Counted from the first letter of the stretch, positions 43,169-54,714 are shown. The stretch: DNA of 64,000 nucleotides from Phymorhynchus buccinoides (GCA_017654935.2 CM065713.1:21754599-21818598); one strand, 5' to 3'. Numbers and translations are program-made. Notes: a model not told the origin generated them from the sequence alone.

Positions 43169-44950
43169 CTGAAACACACCACAGTGCAGCAGTCGGCATG
43201 AAGAATGCACCAAAGGTACAGAAGAACACACTAACATTGAAACACACCACATTGCAGCAGTCGTATGAAGAATGCACCAACGGTACAGAAGAACACACTA
43301 ACATTGAAACACACCACAGTGCAGCAGTCGGCATGAAGAATGCACCAAAGGTACAGAAGAACACACTAACATTGAAACACACCACAGTGCAGCAGTCGGC
43401 ATGAAGAATGCACGAACGGTACAGAAGAACACACTAACATTGAAACACAGCAGTATGAAGAATGCACGAACGGTACAGAAGAACACACTAACATTGAAAC
43501 ACAGCAGTATGAAGAATGCACAAAAGGTACAGAAGAACACACTAACATTGAAACACAGCAGTATGAAGAATGCACGAACGGTACAGAAGAACACACTAAC
43601 ATTGAAACACAGCAGTATGAAGAATGCACAAAAGGTACAGAAGAACACACTAACATTGAAACACAGCAGTATGAAGAATGCACGAACGGTACAGAAGAAC
43701 ACACTAACATTGAAACACAGCAGTATGAAGAATGCACGAACGGTACAGAAGAACACACTAACATTGAAACACAGCAGTATGAAGAATGCACAAAAGGTAC
43801 AGAAGAACACACTAACATTGAAACACAGCAGTATGAAGAATGCACAAAAGGTACAGAAGAACACACTAACATTGAAACACAGCAGTATGAAGAATGCACG
43901 AACGGTACAGAAGAACACACTAACATTGAAACACAGCAGTATGAAGAATGCACAAAAGGTACAGAAGAACACACTAACATTGAAACACAGCAGTATGAAG
44001 AATGCACGAACGGTACAGAAGAACACACTAACATTGAAACACAGCAGTATGAAGAATGCACAAAAGGTACAGAAGAACACACTAACATTGAAACACAGCA
44101 GTATGAAGAATGCACGAACGGTACAGAAGAACACACTAACATTGAAACACAGCAGTATGAAGAATGCACAAAAGGTACAGAAGAACACACTAACATTGAA
44201 ACACAGCAGTATGAAGAATGCACAAAAGGTACAGAAGAACACACTAACATTGAAACACAGCAGTATGAAGAATGCACGAACGGTACAGAAGAACACACTA
44301 ACATTGAAACACAGCAGTATGAAGAATGCACAAAAGGTACAGAAGAACACACTAACATTGAAACACAGCAGTATGAAGAATGCACAAAAGGTACAGAAGA
44401 ACACACTAACATTGAAACACAGCAGTATGAAGAATGCACGAACGGTACAGAAGAACACACTAACATTGAAACACAGCAGTATGAAGAATGCACAAAAGGT
44501 ACAGAAGAACACACTAACATTGAAACACAGCAGTATGAAGAATGCACGAACGGTACAGAAGAACACACTAACATTGAAACACAGCAGTATGAAGAATGCA
44601 CAAAAGGTACAGAAGAACACACTAACATTGAAACACAGCAGTATGAAGAATGCACGAACGGTACAGAAGAACACACTAACATTGAAACACAGCAGTATGA
44701 AGAATGCACAAAAGGTACAGAAGAACACACTAACATTGAAACACAGCAGTATGAAGAATGCACGAACGGTACAGAACACACTAACATTGAAACACAGCAG
44801 TATGAAGAATGCACGAACGGTACAGAAGAACACACTAACATTGAAACACAGCAGTATGAAGAATGCACGAACGGTACAGAAGAACACACTAACATTGAAA
44901 CACAGCAGTATGAAGAATGTACAAACGGTACAGAAGAACACACACTGATA
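43169..44950 (-). repeat. 54-bp minisatellite adjoining the e4 acceptor
   Basis: About 29 units of ATGAAGAATGCACGAACGGT, ACAGAAGAACACACTAACAT, TGAAACACAGCAGT, plus three or four longer units nearest the exon that also contain CACCACAGTGCAGCAGTC from the e4 intron edge. Two unit types (ACGAACGG and ACAAAAGG) alternate irregularly; one unit is 51 bp. Because 54 is divisible by three, long open frames exist on both strands; they are not genes. Confidence 0.96.
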
Positions 44951-45051
44951 TTAAAAAGCAGGAGAAAAAAACCCCAGTTAGACGCGTCAATGTTGAAATG
45001 AGAAACTGTAGAAAAAAGTGAAAACACACACACCAACATAGAATTGAACAT

Positions 45052-45149
45052 GCATAACATTAGGCCTATCCTTACCTAAAAAATATTTAAGAAAATAGGG
45101 TCTTCGAATAACAGGCCCTGATTTCATGACTTTTAGTGACATGGGTGTG
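45052..45149 (-). mobile_element. Fragment of the TTAA/CCCTTTCACCGCCA element
   Basis: Keeps ATTAGGCCTATCCTTACCT, ATAACAGGCCCTGATTTCAT and TTTTAGTGACATGGGTG. Both ends are missing. Confidence 0.75.
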
Positions 45150-45179
45150 AGCTGGCTGGCTTTCGACAAAGACAGACAA

Positions 45180-46306
45180 GACATTCAGACAGACAGACGG
45201 ATAAACGTGCTAAATATCATAGGGCTATGGTCCAGGTTTGATATAAGGTAGTGCAGGAACACAGCCATGTGAGCTGGCTTCCGTTCCAACACAGACAGAC
45301 GAACAGACAGACAAGAGACAGACAAACAAACAAAAGTGCTAAATACCATAGGGCTAGGGTCCAGGTTTGATATAAGGTAGTGCAGGAACACGACCACGTG
45401 AGCTGGCTTGCTTTCCAACAGACAGACAGACGAACAGACAGACAAACAAAAGTGCTAAATGCCATAGGGCTAGGGTCCAGGTTGGATATAAGGTAGACAG
45501 ACAGACAGACAGACAAGACATTCAGACAGACAGAAAGACATTCAGACGAACAGACAGACAGACAAAAGTTGTAAATACCATAAAGCTATGGTCTAGGTTG
45601 GATATAAGGTAGACAGACAGACAGAAAGACAATCAGACAGACAGACAGACCAACAAAAGTGCTAAATACCATAGGGCTAGGGCTAGACGGTCAAAGGGAG
45701 AGAACTGACTAAAAGAGAAAGGGTTCATCTAAAAACGTGTATAGTTTCCCTTGAATTGGGTGCTCCTTGGTGTGTTTAAAAAAAAGAAAGATTTCCGCCG
45801 AATCGACAGAGCGCCGGAGCTTTAGCTTCGGCACATCGCCATTGAGTTAACAAGACGACTGACTGCTCTACAAATTTTGGATTCCAGGGACACCAGAGAG
45901 AAAAATGCATTCCAGGGACAGGGTGCCATTTTGGAACTGTTTCCAGGGACAAATGCCCCTTAGGGGGTACGGTAGGCAGCCCTGGAGCATACAGACAGAC
46001 AGAGAAACAAAAGTTGTAATTACCATAGGGCTAAGGTCCAAGTTGGATATAAGGTAGTGCAGGAACACAGCCATGTGGGCTGGCTTGCTTTCCACACAGA
46101 CAGACAAGACATTCAGACAGACAGACAGACGGACAAAAGTGCTAATTACCATAGGGCTAAGGTCCAGGTTGGATATAAGGTAGTGCAGGAACACAGCCAT
46201 GTGGGCTTGCTTGCTTTCCACACAGACAGACAGACGAACAGACAGACAAACAGACATTCAGACAGACAGTCAAACAGACAGACAGAGAAACAAAAGTTGT
46301 AATTAC
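45180..46306 (-). repeat. Array carrying the 3' part and donor of exon e3, with (CAGA)n spacers
   Basis: Copies coding KPAHMAVFLHYLISNLDPSPM followed by GTA occur near 45215-45290, 45345-45420, 46030-46095 and 46145-46225. Truncated ones coding YLISNLDPSPM-like text lie near 45465-45490, 45580-45610 and 45655-45690. The spacers are CAGA tetramer runs. About 300 bp (45690-45985) is unrelated sequence. Confidence 0.92.
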
Positions 46307-46414
46307 CATAGGGCTAGGGTCCAGGTTGGATATAAGGTAGTGCAGGAACACAGCCATGTGAGCTGGCTTCCGTTCCAACAGCCGGATGTCGGAAAACGGT
46401 CCTGTGTCCACCGT
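46307..46414 (-). CDS. ARHGEF11/12-like: Exon e3: N-terminal RGS-like domain helix
   Basis: This 108-bp exon encodes TVDTGPFSDIRLLERKPAHM then AVFLHYLISNLDPSPM. It aligns with FQDLEKLKSRPAHLGVFLRY and IFSQADPSPLL of LARG, a very characteristic stretch of the RhoGEF RH domain. The acceptor TCACACAG is at 46415 and the donor ATG|GTAATT at 46306. Both ends are phase 0. The 3' half is repeated in the downstream intron. Confidence 0.96.
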
Positions 46415-46580
46415 CTGTGTGACAAACACGACAACAACACTGGCGTCAATCAACCAAAAACCTATTTAAAACAAACCACACTGAGAGAATAAAGAAACAG
46501 AACACAAAGGCATTCACGACCAGGGCATGTGCACACATATACATGGAAACCCACGCACATGTCCTATCTGCAGAAAAACC

Positions 46581-47175
46581 CAGACCTGGTTACCCCCTAC
46601 ACAAGTCTTGAGGAGTCTGGATAGCTCAAATGAATAGTTTTGGTGCAAAATGTGTAGCTTTATTCATTAAACAGACCTGGTTACCCCCTACACAAGTCTT
46701 GAGGAGTCTGGATAGCTCAAATGAATAGTTTTGGTGCAAAATGTGTAGCTTTATTCATTAAACAGACCTGGTTACCCCCTACACAAGTCTTGAGGAGTCT
46801 GGATAGCTGAAATGAGTAGTTTTGATGCAAAATGTGTAGCTTTATTCATTAAACAGACCTGGTTACCCCCTACACAAGTCTTGAGTAGTCTGGATAGCTG
46901 AAATGAGTAGTTTTGGTGCAAAATGTGTAGTTTTATTCATTAAACCATCAAACAATGTTCACTGAAAATGAGTAATTAGAGCATTATTTTCAATTTTGAA
47001 GAGTAGTAGAGGTCCAAATTGAGTAGAATACTACTCGAAAAGAGTAGAGTAAACAGGTCTGATTAAACCATCAAACATTGTTGACTGAAAATGAGTAGCA
47101 ATCAAGAATTAAAGAGCATTATTTTCAGTTTTGAAGAGTAGTAGAGGTCCAAATTGAGTAGAGTAAACAGGTCTG
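46581..47175 (+). mobile_element. CAGACCTG MITE with its left part tandemly repeated
   Basis: CAGACCTGGTTACCCCCTAC starts at 46581, 46672, 46763 and 46854, an exact 91-bp period. The last copy runs on to a full right end at 47061, and a partial second right half ends at 47175. Confidence 0.9.
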
Positions 47176-47214
47176 AAAAAATAATCTGAAAGAAATAACT
47201 AGTGTTAAGACACT

Positions 47215-47830
47215 AGACCACCAGCCACGCAGCATTTTCGGCGCCAGTGACCTTGACCTTTGACCTTGATTTTTCGAACTTGGTCTAGATATCCTTAGTA
47301 CCTATCCGCAAGCAAAATTTGATTGTCCTATGCCTAGGTCCCTGCATTCAAACGTTATCGTGCCAGGCACTCAGCAGTATTTTCGGTGCCAGTGACCTTG
47401 ACCTTTGACCATTTTTTTTTAACATGACCTAGATATTTTAAAGACCCACCACGTCACGTGTCAAAATCACTGTTTTCATGTGTTTTCCCTCTTATAACTG
47501 GTAAGAAATCTTAAGAAATCTTCCTAGCATAAGAGGGAATGTGACACGTGATGTGGGGGGTCTTTAAGTACCTACCAGCATGCAAAATGTGAGCATCCTA
47601 GGTCCCTTCGTTATCGTGCCAGGTGTTCGGCAGCATTTCCAGCTGCAGTGACCTTGACCCTTGACCTATGACCATTTTCGAACTTGGCCTATATATTCTT
47701 AGTACCTATCCGCATGCAGAATTTGAGCGTCCTAGGTCCCTCCGTTCAAACGTTAATGCATTGACACGGTCACATAGTCAGATAGTCGGCTTCAGAATGT
47801 ACTGAAAACATTACCAGCTTGGCTCTCTTC
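47215..47830 (+). repeat. Interspersed repeat with TGACCTTTGACC nuclear-receptor-like sites
   Basis: Three units of roughly 170 bp share CCAGTGACCTTGACCTTTGA, CTTGGTCTAGATAT, CCTTAGTACCTATCCGCA and CCTAGGTCCCT. A palindromic element (47447-47571) splits the second unit. The end GACACGGTCACATAGTCAGA also occurs at the start of the window. Confidence 0.75.
47447..47571. mobile_element. Palindromic MITE with TTTAAAGACCCACC-type ends
   Basis: AAAGACCCACCACGTCACGT pairs with ACGTGATGTGGGGGGTCTTT. The interior has TTTCCCTCTTATAACTGG and its partner AAGAGGGAA. A related fragment is at 34135-34215. Confidence 0.78.
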
Positions 47831-47924
47831 GTTCGCAGCTGGTAAAAATGAGAATGGGATATGCGGACGAGTTTGCGCGTGAATGTGTACATGCCTTCAT
47901 ATTTATTATTTCCAGATTTTTTAG

Positions 47925-48165
47925 TCCCCGAGCCGAAGGTTCGGATGGCTATTGTTTTTGTCTGGTCCGTCCGTCCATCCGGCGTGCCTCCGTCCGTCCG
48001 CCTATTCGTCCGTTTTTCTCAAAAACTATTCACTCTATCATCATCAAATTTGGTATACTAGTTTGCCAAGATGCAAGCTATCCACTGATGTATTTAGTTT
48101 TACATTAAGGTCAAGGTCGCGCCAGTTACGGGGTTCAAACCCCGAAACACATAATTGCTAATATC
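47925..48165 (+). repeat. GTCCGTCC-rich sequence of unknown kind
   Basis: TCCGTCCGTCCATCC and TCTCAAAAACTATTCACTC with ATCATCAAATTTGGTATACT look like a dispersed non-coding repeat, but no second copy exists in this window. TTACGGGGTTCAAACCCCGA resembles a tRNA T-arm yet no tRNA fold surrounds it. Confidence 0.35.
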
Positions 48166-48825
48166 TCGCAAAGTTTTGCATGTATTTCAATGCAGTTTTT
48201 TCCCCACAACATTTCTTGATGAATGGTCTATAACACAGATGTCATGAATGTTTCTGTGCGCGCATGTGCGCATGATCGCGCGCGCTCAAATCACGGGTCC
48301 GAACCCCAAGGCTATATATAAAAAACCATTCAGTTACGTGCTGTTTTGATGCGTTTTCATGTAGTTACGTGCTGTTTTGATGCGTTTTTATGTATGTGTA
48401 CAGCCGACACATTCCGATTTCGGAGTACCTCGGCGATGCTGCGAGGGGACTTTGCAGCCGCTCGGCGTTGCACTTGTTAATTATTTCTTTTTGCAGATTG
48501 CGTGTATATGCGCCCACATGCCCTTGCAATGAACACACACGCAATCAAGGCAATTATAAACTTGTGTCAATAAATAACAGCAATTACTAGACTGTTGGCA
48601 TAAAAATGGTAAGGAACAAACCAGCAACACAAAAATGGACAAAAGTACACACAATCGTTACACACACATATCAATAAGCTGACCAAAACGCTGTGCTAAA
48701 CAAACAAACAAACGCAATGTAATGCACATCGATAAACAAAACATATCATGAAACAAATGAGTTGAAAGCATAAAAAATATATTCACATCAGCAACACATA
48801 GTCACATATCTCAACTCTCTCTCTC
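48166..48825. other. Intron with no recognised feature
   Basis: A short direct repeat (AGTTACGTGCTGTTTTGATG, 48332 and 48362) is the only structure seen. Confidence 0.45.
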
Positions 48826-48900
48826 TGACACGCGTGCGCGCGCGTGCACACGCACACACTCACACACACACAGACGCGCACACACACGCACACACATGCA

Positions 48901-48934
<34 letters not shown>

Positions 48935-48965
48935 CACACAACACACACGCGCGCGCACACACACA
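48826..48965 (+). repeat. Mixed (CA)n/(CG) simple repeat
   Basis: CA runs with GCGCGC interruptions. Confidence 0.92.
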
Positions 48966-49416
48966 AAATCTAGTCTTATCCAGTGCAATGTTTTTAAGTG
49001 CGCTTATAAGCTTATAGCTTGTTGTGCTCATGAAATAATTTGTGTACACTGCAATGTATCATGTCAATAAACTTTGTTTAAAACAAATGTCAGCTTCACT
49101 TTGCCATAGCGCTGGCTCTTCAAACAGCTGCATGAGCGAAAACACTACGCAAAATAACGAGCAGAAGCATTAATTCATACTTGCAAAACAAATCAGCAGA
49201 CTTGAATGAAAAACTAATACAGTGTTTTTTTTAGTACAGACTATATAAGGCGATACTGTTTTCTTCCCAGCCTGAGACCCCTGCGCCTTCTGTGTGTCTG
49301 TGTGCGTGTGCACGTTGTGTGTGAGGGTGTTTGTGTATGTGTGTTGGTGTATGTGGTCAGTCCGTGCGGCTCGGTTGCTGTGGCTTACTGAATGGGATGA
49401 ATGAGTCAGTGTCGAT

Positions 49417-49530
<114 letters not shown>

Positions 49531-49600
49531 TTGCTTTGTATATGCGTTGCTGCTGGTTGGTGTTATTCTTGTTGTCTATTTGTTGATGAATAATTGATTG

Positions 49601-49670
49601 TAAAGCGCTTTGGGCTCATCTGAGGTAAAGCGCTATATAAATGTACTATTATTATTATTATTATTATAAT
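49601..49670 (+). mobile_element. Retroposon 3' tail, GCGCTATATAAAT(ATT)n
   Basis: GTAAAGCGCTTTGGGCTCAT and AAAGCGCTATATAAATGTAC precede an ATT run. A similar tail is at 50634-50690. This is a common LINE/SINE 3' end form. Confidence 0.6.
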
Positions 49671-49671
49671 A

Positions 49672-50425
49672 TACCATATTTTTCCGACCATTAGGCGCTT
49701 GTGTGCGTTGGCCACTGCAAAGAACACCTTTTGCAAGAGTGAATGCCCTTGGTGGGTGGGGGAAGATGGTTGAGTACTGACCAAACAAGGGCACAACTCT
49801 CGCCAATAACCCTATTTGAGGCCACTATCTTAATGGCTGCCCTTTGCAAAAGTGAATGCCCTTTTGGATACTGATCAACAAGGGCTTAACTCTTGCCGTC
49901 AAGGGCATTAATAACCCTACCTGCAGTGGCCAATAAGGTGAATAGGGCAATTTTCAAGAAAAATCTGAAAAAATTACATTAAAATCAAAAGGCGCCCTCG
50001 TTTATAAGGCACCTCGGAAAAGAAAGTCAAACTTCGAAGCCTGTACGCATCCGGTAAACGTAAAGAGTTGGCTCCCCTTTCAATTAATCCAAGTTCCGTT
50101 TGAGCAACTTCCTGTTGTCGTGTTTGCATTTGTCTTCGTGAAAACTGGTAGAATGATAGCATTTTAAGCTCTACAATCCAATGAAGGGTTATGGTATCTG
50201 TTGGACGGTATCTCAGACGATAATAGAGATTTTGAAGCATTTTAACGCGAGTATTCGTCATATCGGCGACTCGTGACCACTTTCGATGTTGTGACTCACA
50301 GTAGACTGTAATGAACACGGCAATCGTTGCCTCTCTTTTCACAATTCTGTTCACTAATAGGGCACCCTCGTTTATTAAGCGCATAGGTCGAAATTGGAGA
50401 AAAAAATATCGCCTTATAAGCGAAA
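49672..50425. mobile_element. Probable element with ACCATATTTTTCCGAC…AAGGCG ends
   Basis: TACCATATTTTTCCGACCAT and AGGCGCTT at the left, ATATCGCCTTATAAGCG at the right, with internal AAGGCGCCCTCGTTTATAAG. The 136-residue minus-strand frame (49974-50384) shows no recognised domain. Confidence 0.4.
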
Positions 50426-50633
50426 GCGTGTTTGTACATGTGTATGTTTGTGTGCGTTTCAGTGAGAATGTGTTTTTCTGTGTGTTTGATTAAATGTGTG
50501 TGGGGATGTGTGTGTATGTCTGTGTGCAAGAACGCGTTCACTCTCGTGCGTGCACGTACGTGCATGTGTGTCTGTTTTGCGTGTGTGTCTGTTGTGCGTG
50601 TGTGTGCGCGTGTGAGTTTTTCAATGCTGATTG

Positions 50634-50690
50634 TAAAGCGCTTTGTGCTCGATAAAAAGCGCTATATAAATATCCGTTTATTATTATGAT
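50634..50690 (+). mobile_element. Retroposon 3' tail, GCGCTATATAAAT(ATT)n
   Basis: GTAAAGCGCTTTGTGCTCGA and AAAGCGCTATATAAATATCC followed by ATTATGATTATG. Confidence 0.6.
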
Positions 50691-50799
50691 TATGATTATA
50701 ACCCGAGAATTACAGTAAGTGCATCAATTGCTGGGCATGTTCAAACGTTATTCTAAGATTAAAACAGTGAGGCTAAGTGTCGTGACAGAGTGGCTTAAA

Positions 50800-50945
50800 G
50801 GTAAGGAAGAAAGATAGTAGATGACAGAAAGCAAAGAGAAAAGGCATAGTCAAAGAGCGTGACAGATTAGAGGAAGTTACAAGCACAGAACTTCCAGAAG
50901 GTGGGGGGAACTATTTATACAAAAGACTCCCCGGTGTCCCCATGA
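50800..50945 (-). mobile_element. Fragment of the GAA-tailed retroposon, inverted
   Basis: GAAAGATAGTAGATGACAG, GAGGAAGTTACAAGCACAGA and ACTTCCAGAAGGTGGGGGGA are the reverse complement of the family 5' half. Confidence 0.65.
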
Positions 50946-51163
50946 CTACCTGTACATCAATGTGCAAGAAGTCATCAAGCATGATCATTCTCACACGCTC
51001 TCAAAACCAAATAAACATCTTTTTGCTAAAACAAAGAAAAAAGTTATAAAAAAAAAGAAGCAAGAATTAGTTGTCTATGGGACTAAGGAAACTACTTGCG
51101 TCATAATACATATTCATTAGTGTATGCGCTAACATCGACACTAAGCATGCGTGTCAATCAATG

Positions 51164-51797
51164 TACCATATTTTTTGGGACTATAAGGCGATACTTTTCC
51201 CCCAGACTCAGACCCCTGCGCCATACAATATGCAGACCTGTTTACCCTAATAATGAAAAACCTGGAATTTGCCACACAAAACCCCCAGAATTTCAGAAGA
51301 AAAAAACAGAATTCACATCGGTACACGACTCGTGATAAAACAGATTCAACTCGGCGCCATCGCGACCAATTTTCACTTCATTTTCTATTGAAAAGTTCAA
51401 AATTCTCACATCATCGTATTTTCCAGTGATAATATAATCTAAATGGACTCATTTCAAGCCCTATTTACAATCTCTACCATTAAAAAACTGCCCGGAAAGC
51501 TCTTCGAATCGACAGTAAAAGCCTGGCCGCCATTTGCATTCGTTTTCGGTCAACCCTTGCGTCTTTTCATACGAACGGAAACAAATAACAGACGGTTTTT
51601 TTCGAAATCCCGGAATTTTCAGCGTTCACCCGGAATTTACTATTTTACCCAGAATTTTAGCAAATTTCCGGAATAATTCCGGCAAAACCGGAAGGGTAAA
51701 CAGGTCTGAATATGACTATTAAAAAAGTAAGAAAATCTGAATTTTGTGTAAAATTGGGTATGTGTGTGCTGTGCCTTATAATCCAAAAAATATGGTA
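51164..51797 (+). mobile_element. Element with TA-CCATATTTTTT ends, split by a CAGACCTG element
   Basis: Left TACCATATTTTTTGGGACTA, TAAGGCG; right CCTTATAATCCAAAAAATAT, GGTA. The CCGGAATT-type CAGACCTG element (51233-51708) is nested, flanked by AATATG on both sides. Confidence 0.82.
51233..51708 (+). mobile_element. CAGACCTG-ended element with CCGGAATT body
   Basis: Deleted relative of 25354-26166 with exact 6-bp flanks AATATG (51227-51232, 51709-51714). Confidence 0.88.
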
Positions 51798-51829
51798 CAT
51801 AGCTACACTATACAGCTAAGGGGTGGTGG

Positions 51830-52120
51830 GGGTTAATATACAGGGGATGTTAAGGGGGGGGGTGGGGGTGAAGGGTGTTAGGAACATGGGTGCTTCTACA
51901 AAATCCTGTAAAACCTGACACAAGTTCGAAAGCTCCTCAATGATTTCCTCCTACAGGTCAGAATTTCATCATCATCATTTTTTTTTTTTTTTGTCATCTG
52001 AAAAACTGGGGTCCAGGGGGCCGCCTCTTCCCCTAGTCCCCAGCCGAGTACAGAGGAAGTGTCCATGTTGGGGGGTTGAGGGGGAGGGGGGGGGTGCAGG
52101 TGAGGGGGGGGGGGGGGGGG
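51830..52120 (+). repeat. G-rich low-complexity intron
   Basis: Several G runs, including about 18 G near 52102, and a T run at 51978-51992. No gene. Confidence 0.7.
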
Positions 52121-52187
52121 CAATGCTTCCCTGAAGCTCAAGGGAAAACTTCTAAAGGGATCGGACAGGCTCCTCTTGAAGCAAAGT

Positions 52188-54281
52188 ACAGTGGAACCTC
52201 CCTTATAAGACCCCATTTTTGATGATTTTTGAAGGTCTTATAAGGGAGGGGTCTCATAAGGGAGGGGTCTTAAAATGGAAGGATCTTATAAGGGAGGGTC
52301 TTGTAAGGGAGGGATCTTATAAAGGAGGGATCTTATAAAGGAGAGGTCTTGTAAGGAGGGAGGGAGGGTCTTATAAGGGAGGGGTCTTATAAGGGAGGGG
52401 TCTTATAAAGGAGGAGTCTTATAAGGGAGGGGTCTCATGGGGAAGGGGTCTTATAATGGAGAGGTCTTATAAGGGAGGGGTCTCATGGGGAAGGAGTCTT
52501 ATAAGGGAGGGGTCTTATAATGGAGAGGTCTTATAAGGGAGGTCTTATAATGGAGAGGTCTTATAAGGGAGGGGTCTTATAATGGAGGGGTCTTATAATA
52601 ATGGAGGGGTCTTATAAGGGAGGGGTCTTATAATGGAGGTCTTGTAAGGGAAGGGTCTTATAAGGGAGGGGTCTTAAAGGGAGGGATCTTATAATGGAGG
52701 TCTTATAATGGAGGGGTCTTAAAACAGATGAATCTTATAAGGGAGGGGTCTTATAATGGAGGGTCTTATAATGGAGGGGTCTCATAATGGAGGTCTTATA
52801 AGGGAGGGGTCTTATAATGGAGGGTCTTATAATGGAGGGGTCTTATAATGGAGGGGTCTCAAATGGAGGTGTCTTATAATGGAGGTCTTATTAGGGAGGG
52901 GTCTTATAATGGAGGTCTTATCATGGAGGGGTCTTATAATGGAGGTCTTATAAGGGAGGGATCTTATAAAGGATGGTTCTTATAAGAGAGGGGTCTTATA
53001 AAGGAGAGGTCTTATAACGGAGGGGTCTTATAACGGAGGGGTCTTATAATGGAGGGGTCTCTAAGGGAGGGTTTTTATCAGGGAGGGGGGTACTTTTAAT
53101 ACAGTCAAACCTCTATTTTAAGACTTCCAAACAGTCAGAACAAAATGGGTCTTAACTTGGAGTTTTTTTTATAAGAGGTCAGTTTTACATACAAAAATGT
53201 AGTAAGATACATTTATCCGTTCCAAAAATGAGAGGAAAATGGGAGGAGGGTCTTCTAACGGAGGGTCTTATAATGGAGGTTTGACTGTACTTACAAAGAA
53301 AGACAATGACTTGGAGAAGCGGGTTTTATATGTGAGGGAGTCTAATAAGGGAGGGTCTTGTAAGGGAGGTAATTTTAATACTTACAAAGGGCGATGTCTC
53401 GGAAAAGCGGGTCTTATGTGGGAGGGAGTCTTATAAGGGGGGGTATTATATGGGAGGGAGTCTTATAAGGGAAGGGTCTTATGTGGAGGGAGTCTTATAA
53501 GGGAGGTAATTTTAATACTTACAAGGGCAACATCTCGGAGAAGCAGGTGTTATGTGGGAGGGAGTCTTATAATGGAGGGAGTCTTATAAGGGAGGTAATT
53601 TTAATACTTACAAAGAAGGGCAATGTCTCGGATAAGTGGGTCTTCTGTGGGAGGGAGTCTTATAAGGGAGGCAATTTTAATACTTGAGGGTGAAGGGCAA
53701 TGTCTCAGAGAAGTGGGTCTTCTGTGGGAGGAAGTCTTATAAGGGAGGTAATTTTAATACTTGAGGGTGAAGGGCAATGTCTCAGAGAAGTGGGTCTTCT
53801 GTGGGAGGAAGTCTTATAAGGGAGGTAATTTTAATACTTGAGGGTGAAGGGCAATGTCTCAGAGAAGTGGGTCTTCTGTGGGAGGGAGTCTTATAAGGGA
53901 GGCAATTTTAATACTTGAGGGTGAAGGGCAATGTCTCAGAGAAGTGGGTCTTCTGTGGGAGGAAGTCTTATAAGGGAGGTAATTTTAATACTTACAGGGT
54001 GAAGGGCAATGTCTCAGAGAAGTGGGTCTTCTGTGGGAGGGAGTCTTATAAGGGAGGTAATTTTAATACTTGAAAGAAGGGCAATGTCTCAGAGAAGTGG
54101 GTCTTCTGTGGGAGGAAGTCTTATAAGGGAGGCAATTTTAATACTTGAGGGTGAAGGGCAATGTCTCAGAGAAGTGGGTCTTCTGTGCGAGGAAGTCTTA
54201 TAAGGGAGGCAATTTTAATACTTGAGGGTGAAGGGCAATGTCTCGGAGAAGCAGGGGTCTTATAAGGGAGGCTCCACTGTA
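52188..54281 (-). mobile_element. Pogo/Tigger-like MITE expanded into a 2.1-kb array
   Basis: Outer ends TACAGTGGAACCTCCC and GGGAGGCTCCACTGTA with TA flanks. The first half (52200-53090) is dozens of short units of GGTCTTATAAGGGAGG or GGTCTTATAATGGAGG. The second half (53300-54260) is about ten longer units with GGCAATGTCTCAGAGAAGTG and GGGAGGTAATTTTAATACTT. A related element (53100-53289) is nested. Confidence 0.87.
53100..53289 (+). mobile_element. Nested TA-flanked element, CAGTCAAACCTCTATT ends
   Basis: Left CAGTCAAACCTCTATTTTAA, right GGAGGTTTGACTG, TA on both sides. It belongs to the same broad group as the CAGTGGAACC MITEs. Confidence 0.8.
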
Positions 54282-54354
54282 CAAAAGCTAAGGCACGACA
54301 CGGGCAGCGACAATGAGCGACTTAGCGGGCTCTTTTGCCCGCCAGGTGGCATAA

Positions 54355-54500
54355 CGCTCGAGTGGGGCTAATCCTCTCTATATTCTTAGTTGGGGATAAA
54401 GAGAGAGAGAGAGAGAGATAGGGAGGAGTCCAACCCTCTCTCTCTCTCTCACTACGCCCAACTAAGAATATAGCGTGACAAGCCCCTAGTGGTTTGACTG
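54355..54500. repeat. Inverted repeat with (GA)n/(CT)n arms
   Basis: CTATATTCTTAGTTGGG and CCCAACTAAGAATATAG are perfect partners enclosing GA and CT runs, a foldback of about 120 bp. Confidence 0.8.
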
Positions 54501-54572
54501 CCCCCTGGCGGTCAAATAATCGCCACAAGTCGACCATTGATGGTGGGGACAAAACATGGGAAGGTAGGGGGG

Positions 54573-54714
54573 GCTAGCCGCAAATCCACTAAAATCGTAC
54601 GACACGATTCGATCACGCAACCTCGAAGCGCGAATCCCATTTTATTCCTGGAGACCACGTGATGGAATCGTATCGTACAGTCGTACAATTTTAGTGGACG
54701 TGCGGCTGGCCCTT
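54573..54714. mobile_element. Foldback element, GCCGCAAATCCACTAAAAT arms
   Basis: GCTAGCCGCAAATCCACTAA, AATCGTACGAC pairs with GTCGTACAATTTTAGTGGAC, GTGCGGCTGGC, with a few mismatches. Confidence 0.75.

Noticed and set aside
43298..45060. Open frames of 515, 547 and 564 codons on both strands
   Set aside because: They follow the 54-bp minisatellite, whose length is a multiple of three. The protein is the same 18 residues repeated, and the region is an intron edge of e4.
49974..50384. 136-codon minus-strand frame
   Set aside because: No recognised domain, no matching splice phase with the host gene, and it lies in a probable repeat.
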